Shown piece by piece: positions 31,202 through 39,781 of a stretch of 64,000 nucleotides of DNA (position 1 is the stretch's first letter; every line of letters begins with the position of its first letter). Origin of the DNA: Myxococcales bacterium. GTDB lineage: Bacteria > Myxococcota_A > Polyangia > Haliangiales > Haliangiaceae. The notes below the pieces were generated by a model. That model saw nothing but the letters and a program-made list of their open reading frames with translations. It ran no database searches and was not told the DNA's origin. Location of the stretch: assembly GCA_016707895.1 (NCBI GenBank), contig JADJGV010000009.1:310001-374000 (forward strand), written 5' to 3'. A program made the translations under genes and the position numbers.

Positions 31202-32572
31202 ATGTGGCGCCTGGCAGTGACGGCGGTCGCGCTGGTGGGGTGCTTCCGCCCGGACGAGCACCGCTGCGCCGACGACACCGGCTGCGGCGCGGGCGGGCGC
31301 TGCGAGCCGACCACCGGCTACTGCGCGTTCGCGGCGCCCGAGTGCTGCGGCGCGCCCTGGCGCTACGGCGAGGGCGCGGGCGAGCTCAGCGGCGCGTGCG
31401 TGAGCGCGCTGGCGTGCGGCGACGCGGCGGGCGGCGACGACGGCCCGGGCGGCGACGCGGTCGCGACCGACGCCGCCGCGCTCGACGCCGCGCCCGACGC
31501 CAGCCCGATCGACGCGGCGCCGCCGATCGTCGTCGCGCACCTCGCGCCGGCCGACGCGCAGCTGGGCGCGGCCGACTGGCTGATCACCGCCGACGTCACG
31601 ATCGACACGACCGATCCGAGCGCCGACGTGCCGTTGCCCACCGGCGTCGCCCTGACCGTCGCGGCGCAGCAGCCCGCCGGCGTCGCGCTGGCCGTGCTCC
31701 ACGTCCGGGCCCTGACCGTGCGGCCCGGCAAGGTGCTGCGCGTCGTCGGGACGCGGCCGCTGGTGATCGTCGCGTCGGCGGTGACCATCGACGGCGTGAT
31801 CGACGCCGGGGCGGAGCGCGAGACGCCGGGCGCGGGCGGCGCCGGTCCGATGGCGGGCACCGGCGCCGGCGCTGTCGGCGGCGCGTCGGCGCCCTACGAA
31901 GGCGGCAGCGGCGGCGCCGGGTTCGGCACGCCCGGCGCGCAGGGCGGTGCGTCGAGCGGGGCGGCGGCGGCGGTCGGCGGCAGCGCCGGCCTCGCCTACG
32001 GCACCCCCGGCCTGACCGCGCTGGTCGGTGGCTCGGGCGGCGGCAACGGCCCCACCGGCGTCGGGTGTTCGGGCGCGGTCGGCCTGGGCGGCGGCGGCGG
32101 CGGCGCGCTGCAGATCACCGCGACGACCAGCCTCAGGATCTCGGCGACCGGCGGCGTCCTCGCCGGCGGTGGCGGCGGCGGCGCCGGCCGCCTGTGCCTG
32201 GCCAACAGCGAGCCCGGCCGCGGCGGCGGCGGCGGCGGCGCGATCTACCTGCAGGCGGCGACCATCGACGTCGCGGGCGTGGCGGCGGCCAACGGCGGCG
32301 GCGGCGGCGGCGCGTCGATCTCCACCTCGATGCTGGCCGGCACCGGCGGCACCGACGGCGGGCCCGGCGCGACCCCGGCCGCGGGCGGGATGATGGGGAC
32401 GTTCGCCTCGGGCGGGGCCGGGGGCGCGCTGGCGGCGGCGCCCACCGTCGGCCGCTCGACGATGAACTCCGACGGCGGCGGCGGCGGCGGCGCGGTCGGC
32501 CGGATCGTGCTGCGCGGCGCGGCCACCGTCAGCGGCACGGTCAGCCCCGCGGCCACCAGCGCGCCGCCGTGA
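31202..32572 (+). CDS. Glycine-rich exported lipoprotein
   Basis: 456 residues. It has a signal and lipobox (AVTAVALVGCFRPDE), then a Cys-rich knot (CADDTGCGAGGRCEPTTGYC) and an Ala/Asp linker (AALDAAPDASPIDAAPP). Residues about 115-205 are beta-strand rich (DWLITADVTIDTTDPSADVP). The last 250 residues hold Gly runs of up to seven separated by hydrophobic strands (ALQITATTSLRISATGGVLA, AIYLQAATIDVAGVAAAN), suggesting a stacked beta or extended surface structure. No enzyme motif is seen. It runs on the same strand just before the TonB-dependent receptor gene. Confidence 0.7.
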   Translation: MWRLAVTAVALVGCFRPDEHRCADDTGCGAGGRCEPTTGYCAFAAPECCGAPWRYGEGAGELSGACVSALACGDAAGGDDGPGGDAVATDAAALDAAPDASPIDAAPPIVVAHLAPADAQLGAADWLITADVTIDTTDPSADVPLPTGVALTVAAQQPAGVALAVLHVRALTVRPGKVLRVVGTRPLVIVASAVTIDGVIDAGAERETPGAGGAGPMAGTGAGAVGGASAPYEGGSGGAGFGTPGAQGGASSGAAAAVGGSAGLAYGTPGLTALVGGSGGGNGPTGVGCSGAVGLGGGGGGALQITATTSLRISATGGVLAGGGGGGAGRLCLANSEPGRGGGGGGAIYLQAATIDVAGVAAANGGGGGGASISTSMLAGTGGTDGGPGATPAAGGMMGTFASGGAGGALAAAPTVGRSTMNSDGGGGGGAVGRIVLRGAATVSGTVSPAATSAPP

Positions 32573-32689
32573 TCGCCTGCGGGCGCCGACGATCACCGCC
32601 GGCGTGACCCGCGCGCCGGCCGTGATCCGGGCGGATTGAGCGCGCCGCACGTGCCGCCGGCGCCGATCGCGGCTAGCTTTGGACCATCG

Positions 32690-35362
32690 ATGTCTCGCGT
32701 CGCGATCCTGGCGCTGTGTCTCGCGCTCGCGCCCGCGGCCACCGCGCGCGCCCAGGACGCGCGCCGCGACGCGCCGCCACCGCCGGCCGCGGCGCCGGTG
32801 CTGACCAAGCCGCCGGTGCTGATCCAGTCGGTCGCGCCCGACTATCCGCCGGCCGCGCTGGCCGCCGGCAAGACCGCGGACGTCACCGTGCGCATCGCGA
32901 TCGACGCCGACGGCCTGGTCACCGACGTCACGGTGGTCGCGCCGGTCGGCGACGGCTTCGACGCCGCGGCGGTCGCGGCGGCCAGGCAGTACCTGTTCGA
33001 GCCCGCCGAGTTCGACGGCGCGCCGGGGCCGATCACCGTCGAGACCGTCATCCACTTCGTGATCGACGAGGTCCCGCCGCCGCCGCCGCCGCCGTCCGAC
33101 CCCGCCGGCGCCGTCGATCCCGCCGCCGAGGGGCCGCCCAGCCACGGCGGCGACTACCGCCAGCCGATCGCGCTCGAGGGCCAGGTCGTCGAGCGCGGCA
33201 CCCGCTCGGTGGTGGCCGGCGCGATCGTCAGCATCAAGGAGCTCGGGCTCGACGCGATCACCGACGAGGGCGGCCGCTTCGCGTTCCACGGCGTCGCGCC
33301 GGGCCCGTACACCGTGCTGGTGGTCGCCGATCGCTTCGATCGGCTGGAGCGCGCGGTGGCGATCGCCGCCGATGAGCGGGTCGAGGTGCGGCTGTGGATG
33401 CGGCCGCGCGGCGGGTCGATCTACGCGACGGTGATCGAGGGCGAGCGCGACAACCTCGAGGTCACCCGGCGCACGATCCAGCGGCAGCAGCTGACCAGCG
33501 TGCCGGGCACGTTCGGCGATCCGGTGCGCGTGATCCAGACCCTGCCCGGCGTCGCGCGCACGCCGTTCGGGCTGGGCTTCCTGCTCATCCGCGGCTCGAA
33601 CCCCGACGACAGCGCGGTCTACATCGACGGCCACAAGGTGCCGCTGCTGTTCCACTTCCTCGGCGGCCCCAGCGTGCTCAACCCCGAGATGCTCGAGGAG
33701 ATCGAGCTGTACCCGGGCGGCTACCCGGCGCGCTTCGGGCGCTCCCACGGCGGCGTCGTCGCGCTCGAGACCCGGGCCGCGGTGACCGACGGCGTCCACG
33801 GCTCGGCCGACGTCGACCTGCTCGACGCCGGCGGCTACGTCCGCGCGCCGCTCAGCAAGAACTGGGCGATCGCCGTGGCTGGGCGCCGCTCGTACCTCGA
33901 CTTCTTCCTGGGCCTGGTGGTGCCCGAGCCGGATCCCGGCGCGACCCAGATCGTCGTGCCGGTGTACTGGGACACCACCGTGCGCGCCGACTGGGACGGC
34001 GGGGCCGACGGCAAGGTCGCGCTGTTCGGCATCTTCTCGAGCGACACCCTCGACGTGGTCCAGGCCGACGCCGGCGCCGAGCGCAGCCTGCAGCTCAACA
34101 GCGCGATCCGGTTCGGCCGGCTGATCGGGCGCTACCAGCGGCCGATCGGGCACGCCTGGACGCTGTCGATGTCGCCGGCGGTCGGCCGCGACTCGGTGTA
34201 CTTCGCGGCCGGCCAGACCGACGCCGCCGGGCCGTTCTCGGGCGCCGAGGTGGTCGCGTACACGTTCAGCCACCGCATCCGGGCCAAGGGCCCGCTGAGC
34301 AAGCGGCTGTTGCTCGACGTCGGCGCCGACTTCGACTCGCGCATCACCACCTACCAGGCCACGCTGCCCGACGACCTCAACATCCGCGGCGGCGACGACA
34401 TCGACATCGATCCGTCGCCGATCAGCCGCTCGGTCGAGACGCTGGGCGTCGCGCTGCACGCCGACCTGGCGTGGCAGGCCACGCCGAAGCTGCGGCTCCT
34501 GCCCGGGCTGCGCGTCGACGGCTACGTCATCCAGGCCCAGCCGATGCTGACGGTCGATCCGCGCCTGACCGCGCGCTACCAGCTGACGCCGACCAAGCTG
34601 CTCAAGGCCTACGCCGGCGTGTTCCACCAGCCGCCGCAGCCGGAGGCGGTCGACGCGCGGTTCGGCAACCCCGACGTGCGCAGCGAGCGCGGCCTGCACT
34701 TCGGGCTCGGCGGCGAGTGGCGGCCGACCCGGCGCTGGCTGGTCGACGGCGAGGTCTACTACATCGACCGCGCCGACCTGGTGCACTTCACCAACGACGC
34801 CGAGGCCGACGGCGGCGTGGTCACGCCCGAGCGCGTGATCAACTCCGGCACCAGCAGCACCTACGGCCTCGAGGCGCTGATCAAGCGCGAGATCAGCGAC
34901 ACCGTCTACGGCTGGCTGTCGTACACCTACTCGCACAGCGTGCAGCGGCGCTTCGTCGACAGCGACACCGTGCCCACCGCGTTCGACCAGGCCCACAACC
35001 TCAACGCGGTCCTCAGCTGGAAGCCGGGCGGCGGCTGGGAGCTGGGCGGCCGGCTGCGCGTGTCGACCGGTCGCCCCGAGACGCCGTTCGTCGGCGCCAC
35101 CCTCGACGCCGACGGCGGCGGCTTCATCCCGGTCAGCGGCGGCTTCCGCGCCGCGCGCCGGGCGTACTTCCAGCAGCTCGACGTGCGCGCCGAGAAGACC
35201 TGGCTGTTCAAGCTGTGGAGCCTGGGCGTCTACCTCGACGTGCAGAACGTCACCAACGCCACCAACCCGGAGGCCACGCAGTGGGACTACCGCTATCGCG
35301 AGTCGGCGCCGGTGTCCGGCGTGCCGATCCTGCCGACGCTCGGCGTGCGAGGTGCGTGGTGA
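32690..35362 (+). CDS. TonB-dependent receptor with an N-terminal TonB-like domain
   Basis: 890 residues. A signal peptide precedes a TonB C-terminal-type domain (PPVLIQSVAPDYPPAALAAG, VTVRIAIDADGLVTDVTV) at about 40-125, a Pro-rich hinge (PPPPPPPSDP) and a carboxypeptidase-regulatory-like domain (about 165-250). The plug (VIQTLPGVARTPFGLGFLLI, RGSNPDDSAVYIDG, GGYPARFGRSHGGVV) and a long beta-barrel follow, with no final aromatic residue (it ends TLGVRGAW). These receptors take up siderophores, vitamins or glycans across the outer membrane; the substrate is unknown. The built-in TonB-like part is a known oddity of myxobacterial receptors. The gene overlaps the next one (GTGA). Confidence 0.88.
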   Translation: MSRVAILALCLALAPAATARAQDARRDAPPPPAAAPVLTKPPVLIQSVAPDYPPAALAAGKTADVTVRIAIDADGLVTDVTVVAPVGDGFDAAAVAAARQYLFEPAEFDGAPGPITVETVIHFVIDEVPPPPPPPSDPAGAVDPAAEGPPSHGGDYRQPIALEGQVVERGTRSVVAGAIVSIKELGLDAITDEGGRFAFHGVAPGPYTVLVVADRFDRLERAVAIAADERVEVRLWMRPRGGSIYATVIEGERDNLEVTRRTIQRQQLTSVPGTFGDPVRVIQTLPGVARTPFGLGFLLIRGSNPDDSAVYIDGHKVPLLFHFLGGPSVLNPEMLEEIELYPGGYPARFGRSHGGVVALETRAAVTDGVHGSADVDLLDAGGYVRAPLSKNWAIAVAGRRSYLDFFLGLVVPEPDPGATQIVVPVYWDTTVRADWDGGADGKVALFGIFSSDTLDVVQADAGAERSLQLNSAIRFGRLIGRYQRPIGHAWTLSMSPAVGRDSVYFAAGQTDAAGPFSGAEVVAYTFSHRIRAKGPLSKRLLLDVGADFDSRITTYQATLPDDLNIRGGDDIDIDPSPISRSVETLGVALHADLAWQATPKLRLLPGLRVDGYVIQAQPMLTVDPRLTARYQLTPTKLLKAYAGVFHQPPQPEAVDARFGNPDVRSERGLHFGLGGEWRPTRRWLVDGEVYYIDRADLVHFTNDAEADGGVVTPERVINSGTSSTYGLEALIKREISDTVYGWLSYTYSHSVQRRFVDSDTVPTAFDQAHNLNAVLSWKPGGGWELGGRLRVSTGRPETPFVGATLDADGGGFIPVSGGFRAARRAYFQQLDVRAEKTWLFKLWSLGVYLDVQNVTNATNPEATQWDYRYRESAPVSGVPILPTLGVRGAW

Positions 35363-36327
35363 GGGGCGTCGCCTTGCTCGGCGCGCTGGCCGCGGCGGCC
35401 TGCGGGTCGTTCGAGGATCCGGCGATCATCATCGACCTGCGGCCGGTGGCGGCGACGGCCGAGCCGCCCGAGCAGGTGGTCGACGTCGATCCCGCCAACC
35501 CGCTGGCGGTCGAGTTCGACGACGTGCGGCTGTGCGCGCTGGTCGCCGACCCGCAGCGGCGCGCGCTGGCGTGGTCGATGGTGGTGTGCCCGCCCAAGCG
35601 CGACCTGCGCTGCGACGACCTGACCCGGCCGTTCCTGGTGCTGCAGCCCGAGGTGGTCGTGACCGCGGCGCAGGCGGTCGGGCAGGTGGCGTGCGCGACC
35701 ATCCCCGCCGGCCCCGAGCTGCTCGCGATCGTGCGGTCGACGATCGAGAACGACTCGCTCAGCGGGTTCGGCGGCGTCGACATCAACGTCGCGGTGCGGG
35801 CGGCGACCGCCGACGGCGCCGACGCGGTCGACCTCGGCAAGGCGGTGCGGTTCTCGCCGCGGCTGCCGGCCGAGCGCGTCGCCAACACCAACCCGATCCT
35901 GACCGAGGTCGCGGCGCAGATCGATCGCGGCGACGGCGTCGAGGAGCCCGCGGTGGTGCCGTCGGGCGCGTGCACGACGCCGGAGTTCGGGCTGAAGGTG
36001 CCCGGCGGCGCCGAGGTCAAGTTCGCGCCGCGGCCGCTCGACGGCACCGCCGAGACCTACGTCGTGCCGACCTTCGAGGGCGGCTCGCGCACGTTCACCG
36101 AGAACCTGCGCTACCAGTGGCTGGCCACCGCCGGGTCGTGGAGCCGCGCCGAGACCGGCGGCCCGCGCGATCCCGCCGGCAACCCGCCGGTGATCTCCAG
36201 CACCTGGTCGGCGCCCGAGGTCGACGTCGGCGCGCCGCCGCGGCTGGTCGACCTGTGGGTCATCCAGCGCGACGAGCGCGGCGGCGCGTCGTGGCTGCCG
36301 GTGTGCGCCGTCGTCGAGCCGCGGTGA
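35359..36327 (+). CDS. Lipoprotein coupled to the TonB-dependent receptor
   Basis: 322 residues from the GTG at 35359, which overlaps the receptor's stop (GTGA). It has the lipobox ALAAAACGSFED. The mature part opens with a beta-rich region (IIIDLRPVAATAEPPEQVVD), has Cys pairs (VCPPKRDLRCDDL), then a Trp-rich end (RYQWLATAGSWSRAETGG, LVDLWVIQRDERGGASWLPV). Its position suggests a surface partner that helps capture or hand over the receptor's substrate, as SusD-like proteins do, but it lacks the helical SusD fold. Family not recognised. Confidence 0.7.
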   Translation: MRGVALLGALAAAACGSFEDPAIIIDLRPVAATAEPPEQVVDVDPANPLAVEFDDVRLCALVADPQRRALAWSMVVCPPKRDLRCDDLTRPFLVLQPEVVVTAAQAVGQVACATIPAGPELLAIVRSTIENDSLSGFGGVDINVAVRAATADGADAVDLGKAVRFSPRLPAERVANTNPILTEVAAQIDRGDGVEEPAVVPSGACTTPEFGLKVPGGAEVKFAPRPLDGTAETYVVPTFEGGSRTFTENLRYQWLATAGSWSRAETGGPRDPAGNPPVISSTWSAPEVDVGAPPRLVDLWVIQRDERGGASWLPVCAVVEPR

Positions 36328-36347
36328 GCGGCGGGCCCGGCGCGCGC

Positions 36348-36702
36348 TAGTCGCGGCGCGTCGGCAAGGTCGCGGTCGGGCGCAGCCGCTCGTCCTCCAG
36401 GGAGGTTTCTCGCGAAACCTCCCCTCGGCGGGGCCAGGTCCCCGCCGAGCCTCCCCTCCGAGACGCGAGACGACGCTAGTCGCGGCGCGTCGGCAAGGTC
36501 GCGGTCGGGCGCAGCCGCTCGTCCTCCAGGGAGGTTTCTCGCGAAACCTCCCCTCGGCGGGGCCAGGTCCCCGCCGAGCCTCCCCTCCGAGACGCGAGAC
36601 GACGCGACTCGCGCGGTCCCCGCCGAGCCTCCCCTCCGAGACGCGAGACGACGCTAGTCGCGGCGCGTCGGCAAGGTCGCGGTCGGGCGCAGCCGCTCGT
36701 CG
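36348..36702. repeat. 129-bp tandem repeat carrying the 3' end of a gene and two hairpins
   Basis: A 129-bp unit occurs twice in full (36348-36476 and 36477-36605). A partial unit follows (36606-36653), joined to the third copy of its beginning (36654-36702), which is the true C-terminal coding end of the minus-strand gene at 36654-39200. Each full unit contains that gene's last codons, its stop, and two inverted repeats. It looks like duplication of a gene end together with its terminator. Confidence 0.9.
36401..36449. terminator. Paired hairpins between convergent genes
   Basis: The first hairpin has a 9-bp stem (ggaggtttc/gaaacctcc, 36401-36422) with loop TCGC. The second has a 10-bp stem (ctcggcgggg/ccccgccgag, 36424-36449) with a six-base loop. 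A second copy lies 129 bp on (36530-36578). They sit between the convergent genes ending at 36327 and 36654, so a two-way terminator is likely, although no clear U-run follows. Confidence 0.55.
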
Positions 36703-39200
36703 TCGTCGCGCACGAACCGGCGGCGGCCGTAGTCGTGCCACCACCGCTCCCACCGCTCGCGGGTCTCGGAGCGATCGCGCTTGGCCAGGTCGTCGACCGC
36801 GCCCAGCGACTCGCCGGTGATGCGGCGCAGGTCGTCGAACGCCGCCACCCGCAGCGTCGCGTCCTTGCCGCCCAGCGCGTCGATCAGCCACTCGACGCGG
36901 TGGCGCTCGCGGTGCTCGTCCCACCACTTGCGCCAGCGCCGCTCCGAGGTCGCGTGGTCGACGCGGGTCAGCGCCACCAGCGCGCGGCGCGCGTGCTCGC
37001 CGCGGCGGCTGTCGCGGCCGACGATGTCGATCAGGTCGGCGATCGCCGCGCGGTCGCCTAGCTCGGCGATCGCGGTGGTCGCGGCCTCGACGCGCTCGAG
37101 GTCCTCGCTGTGCAGGGCGTGGCGCGCGCGCACCATCGCCAGGTCGAGATCGCGGGCCGGGTAGGTCGCCAGCGCCTCGATCGCGCACGCGCGCACGCCG
37201 TAGTCGGCGTCGAACAGCCGCTCGACCAGCGGGTACACCGCGCTGCGCAGCCGCAGGTGGGCCAGGCACACCGCGGCGTAGAACCGCACGTCGCGGTGCG
37301 GATCGGCCAGCCGCTCCAGCAGCAGCTCGCCGGCGGGCACGCCCAGCTGCACCGCCAGCTCGAGCAGGCCGCCGTACTGGCCGGGGCGCAGCGCGCGGCC
37401 GCTGACCCGGTAGCGATCGACCCGCAGCCGGCCTGGGAAGCGCGTCGCCACCATCGGCAGGGCCTCGTCGGCGCGGTTGACCGCCTCGATCAGCGCCGCG
37501 GCGGCCGCGGCCTCGTCGTCGCCCTCGATCGCGGCGATCACCGCGGTGATCGGGCGCGGCGGCGGCGGGGCCGGGGGCGGCGGCTCGACCGGCGCCGGCG
37601 CGAGCGCGGCGGCCGGCGCGTCGGCGGTGGGCACCGCCCAGCCGACGGTGCGCCGCGGATCCTTCTTGTTGGGCACCGTCGCGACGTCGACCGGCGCGGC
37701 CGCGGCCGGCGCCGCCGGATCGGCGGTGGGCGCGCGGTAGCCGACCGCCTTGGTCCGCGCGATCAGCCGCTGCAGCGCGTCGGCGGTCGCCGCCGCCAGC
37801 GGCAACAGCTCGGTCACCTCGGCCAGCGCCATCGTGCCCGGCCCGCGGTGCGCCACCGCCAGCGCGACGGTGCGGCCGCGCAGCACGACCGGCAACAGCA
37901 GGCCGGCCGGCGGCACCACCCCGCCCATCCGCGCCAGCATCACGTCGAGGTCGGCGTTGCCGATCGACAGCGGCCCGACGTACGGGTGGCACGCGGTGAT
38001 CGTCGCGCGGAACGGCGACGCCACGTCGAGCGGGATCAGCACCGACGCCATCGTCGCGGTGTCGAGGCCGGGCTCGGCCAGCGCGACCCGGCCGATCGCC
38101 GCGCCGCCCTGCACGGTCAAGAGGCCGGCCCAGCGCGCCTTGCTGCGCAGCGCCCGCAGCAGCGCGTGGAACACCTGATCGCGCTCGGTGGCGATCGCCA
38201 TCAGCTCGCGCGCGCGCGCCGCCGGCACCGGGCTGTCGTCGTCGGCCGGCGGCGGCGGCGCGCTCGGCGGGTCGACCGCGCGGGTCGGCACGCCGTCCGA
38301 CGGCGTCCCGCGCGACGGCGGCGACTGCGACGGCGTGTGCCGGCCGCTGGCCTCCTGGCGGCGGGCCTCGGTCTCGGCCAGGTGCGCCTGCAAGGTCGGC
38401 GTGCCCATCTCGGCGGTCTTGCGGCGGGCGACGATCGGCGGCGGGGTGGGCTCGTCGGCGCCGGGCTCCTCGGCGGTGATCGTGACCGGCGCCGGCGGCG
38501 GCATCACCACGCCGACCTGCGTGACCCGGCGCTCGCTGCGATCGCTGCGCTCGCGCGGCGGGCTGGGCACCGGCACCGCCGCGGCCTGCTCGTCGGTCAG
38601 GGCCTGCAGCCGCATCGTCACCGCCTCGGGGCCGACCGGCGCCAGCGGCGGCGCGACCTCGACGACGCGCTCGTCGCCGGCCTCGACGATCACCGTGCGC
38701 GCGCGGCCCACCGGCGCCACCGCGGGCGCGGCCTCGGCCTGGCGGGCCAGCGTCGAGAACCGCGCGCTGGCCTGGCCGCCGAAGGTGCGGACGAAGACCA
38801 TGTGCCAGCGGTACTCGGGGACGATCAGCGGCTGCACCGCGCAGTCGAGATCGTCGGCCAGCTCCTCGAGCGCGGCCATGTCGACCGGGTCGTGGACCAG
38901 CACCCGCAGCGAGCCGTGCTCGAACGTCAGCGGCACGACGTGGTACAGGGTCGCCGCGTCGAGCGGGCAGCGCTGCACCGCCGCGGCGTCGAAGACGTTG
39001 CACTCGGCGCGGTTGGCCGGCGGCAGGCCCGAGGTCAACGCCAGGTACTGGGTCAGCCGATCCTCGGGCACCAGCCCCATCTCGAGCAGCGTGGTGTCGA
39101 GGCTGCCGCCGTAGATCACCTGGCGCTGGAACGCCTTCTCCATGCGCTTCACGCCGACGAGCCCGTCGCGGACCAGCAGAGAGCTCAGGCGAGAGGGCAT
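36654..39200 (-). CDS. GspE-N (MshEN)-domain protein with C-terminal HEAT-like repeats
   Basis: 848 residues from the ATG at 39200. The N-terminus (about 1-150) matches the GspE N-terminal/MshEN fold: RLSSLLVRDGLVGVKRMEKA, VPEDRLTQYLALTSGLPPAN, LRVLVHDPVDMAALEELADD. MshEN domains can bind cyclic-di-GMP. A long Pro-rich linker, a GAF-like middle (about 345-475) and a second Pro-rich segment follow. The last 300 residues contain HEAT-like repeats (ERLADPHRDVRFYAAVCLAH, FDADYGVRACAIEALATYPA). No ATPase domain is present, so it is not a secretion motor. It may be a cyclic-di-GMP-responsive scaffold. Its 3' end is duplicated downstream. Confidence 0.75.
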   Translation of the reverse strand: MPSRLSSLLVRDGLVGVKRMEKAFQRQVIYGGSLDTTLLEMGLVPEDRLTQYLALTSGLPPANRAECNVFDAAAVQRCPLDAATLYHVVPLTFEHGSLRVLVHDPVDMAALEELADDLDCAVQPLIVPEYRWHMVFVRTFGGQASARFSTLARQAEAAPAVAPVGRARTVIVEAGDERVVEVAPPLAPVGPEAVTMRLQALTDEQAAAVPVPSPPRERSDRSERRVTQVGVVMPPPAPVTITAEEPGADEPTPPPIVARRKTAEMGTPTLQAHLAETEARRQEASGRHTPSQSPPSRGTPSDGVPTRAVDPPSAPPPPADDDSPVPAARARELMAIATERDQVFHALLRALRSKARWAGLLTVQGGAAIGRVALAEPGLDTATMASVLIPLDVASPFRATITACHPYVGPLSIGNADLDVMLARMGGVVPPAGLLLPVVLRGRTVALAVAHRGPGTMALAEVTELLPLAAATADALQRLIARTKAVGYRAPTADPAAPAAAAPVDVATVPNKKDPRRTVGWAVPTADAPAAALAPAPVEPPPPAPPPPRPITAVIAAIEGDDEAAAAAALIEAVNRADEALPMVATRFPGRLRVDRYRVSGRALRPGQYGGLLELAVQLGVPAGELLLERLADPHRDVRFYAAVCLAHLRLRSAVYPLVERLFDADYGVRACAIEALATYPARDLDLAMVRARHALHSEDLERVEAATTAIAELGDRAAIADLIDIVGRDSRRGEHARRALVALTRVDHATSERRWRKWWDEHRERHRVEWLIDALGGKDATLRVAAFDDLRRITGESLGAVDDLAKRDRSETRERWERWWHDYGRRRFVRDDDERLRPTATLPTRRD

Positions 39201-39211
39201 GGTCACACCGG

Positions 39212-39775
39212 TCACACCCGGATCACGTACGTCCCGGCGATCCAATCGTGAAGGCCGCGCTTCTCCGCGTCAAAGCCGATCCACAAGAACCCGAGGGTCA
39301 ACGTCGCCAGGCCGGCCAGGTAGCCGGCGGTGCGCAGGCCGGCGCGCGCGATCGACGGCGGCTCGCCGTAGACGTCGACCACCCGCAGCTTCAGCACCCG
39401 CATGCCGATGGTCTGGCCGAGCGTGGCCTGGAACACGTACAGGTACAGCAGCGTCACCGCGAGCATGATCACGATGCCGGTGAGCATCGCCGGGTCGCTG
39501 ATCAGCAGCAGATCGAGCCAGAAGTCGAGGCCGCGCACCCGGCTGGGCGGCAGGTGGATGCCGGCCACGGCGCTGGCCAGCGCGATGAGCACGATCGACA
39601 CCGGCACGATGATCGCGGCGTCGATCAGGCCGGCGGCCAGGCGCCGCCAGAAGCCGCACACCGTGACGGTGCGCGCGGCCGGCCGGGGCCGTGGGCGCGG
39701 GCGCTCGGCGGCGGGCGCGGGCGTCGGCGCGGCGACGTCATCGCGACCGAGCACGGTGGGCTCCGGTTCGGGCAT
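39212..39775 (-). CDS. RDD-family membrane protein
   Basis: 187 residues. A Pro/Arg-rich cytoplasmic head of about 38 residues is followed by the RDD-type core: FWRRLAAGLIDAAIIVPVSI (Arg and Asp of the first helix), helices at about 50-75, 88-110 and 150-170, and QTIGMRVLKLRVVDVYGEPP. The C-terminal part, RGLHDWIAGTYVIRV, contains the final conserved HD. Role unknown; RDD proteins are often linked to transport or envelope functions. It lies 11 bp upstream of the GspE-N/HEAT gene and probably shares its transcript. Confidence 0.85.
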   Translation of the reverse strand: MPEPEPTVLGRDDVAAPTPAPAAERPRPRPRPAARTVTVCGFWRRLAAGLIDAAIIVPVSIVLIALASAVAGIHLPPSRVRGLDFWLDLLLISDPAMLTGIVIMLAVTLLYLYVFQATLGQTIGMRVLKLRVVDVYGEPPSIARAGLRTAGYLAGLATLTLGFLWIGFDAEKRGLHDWIAGTYVIRV

Positions 39776-39781
39776 GACTGC

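Noticed and set aside
29069..34996. 1975-codon minus-strand frame
   Set aside because: Only the part from the ATG at 31141 downstream is the IPT/TIG lipoprotein. The rest is antisense to the TonB receptor and the Gly-rich gene.
36348..36702. Tandem repeats read as a CRISPR array
   Set aside because: The units are contiguous and 129 bp long with no variable spacers, and part of the unit is coding sequence.
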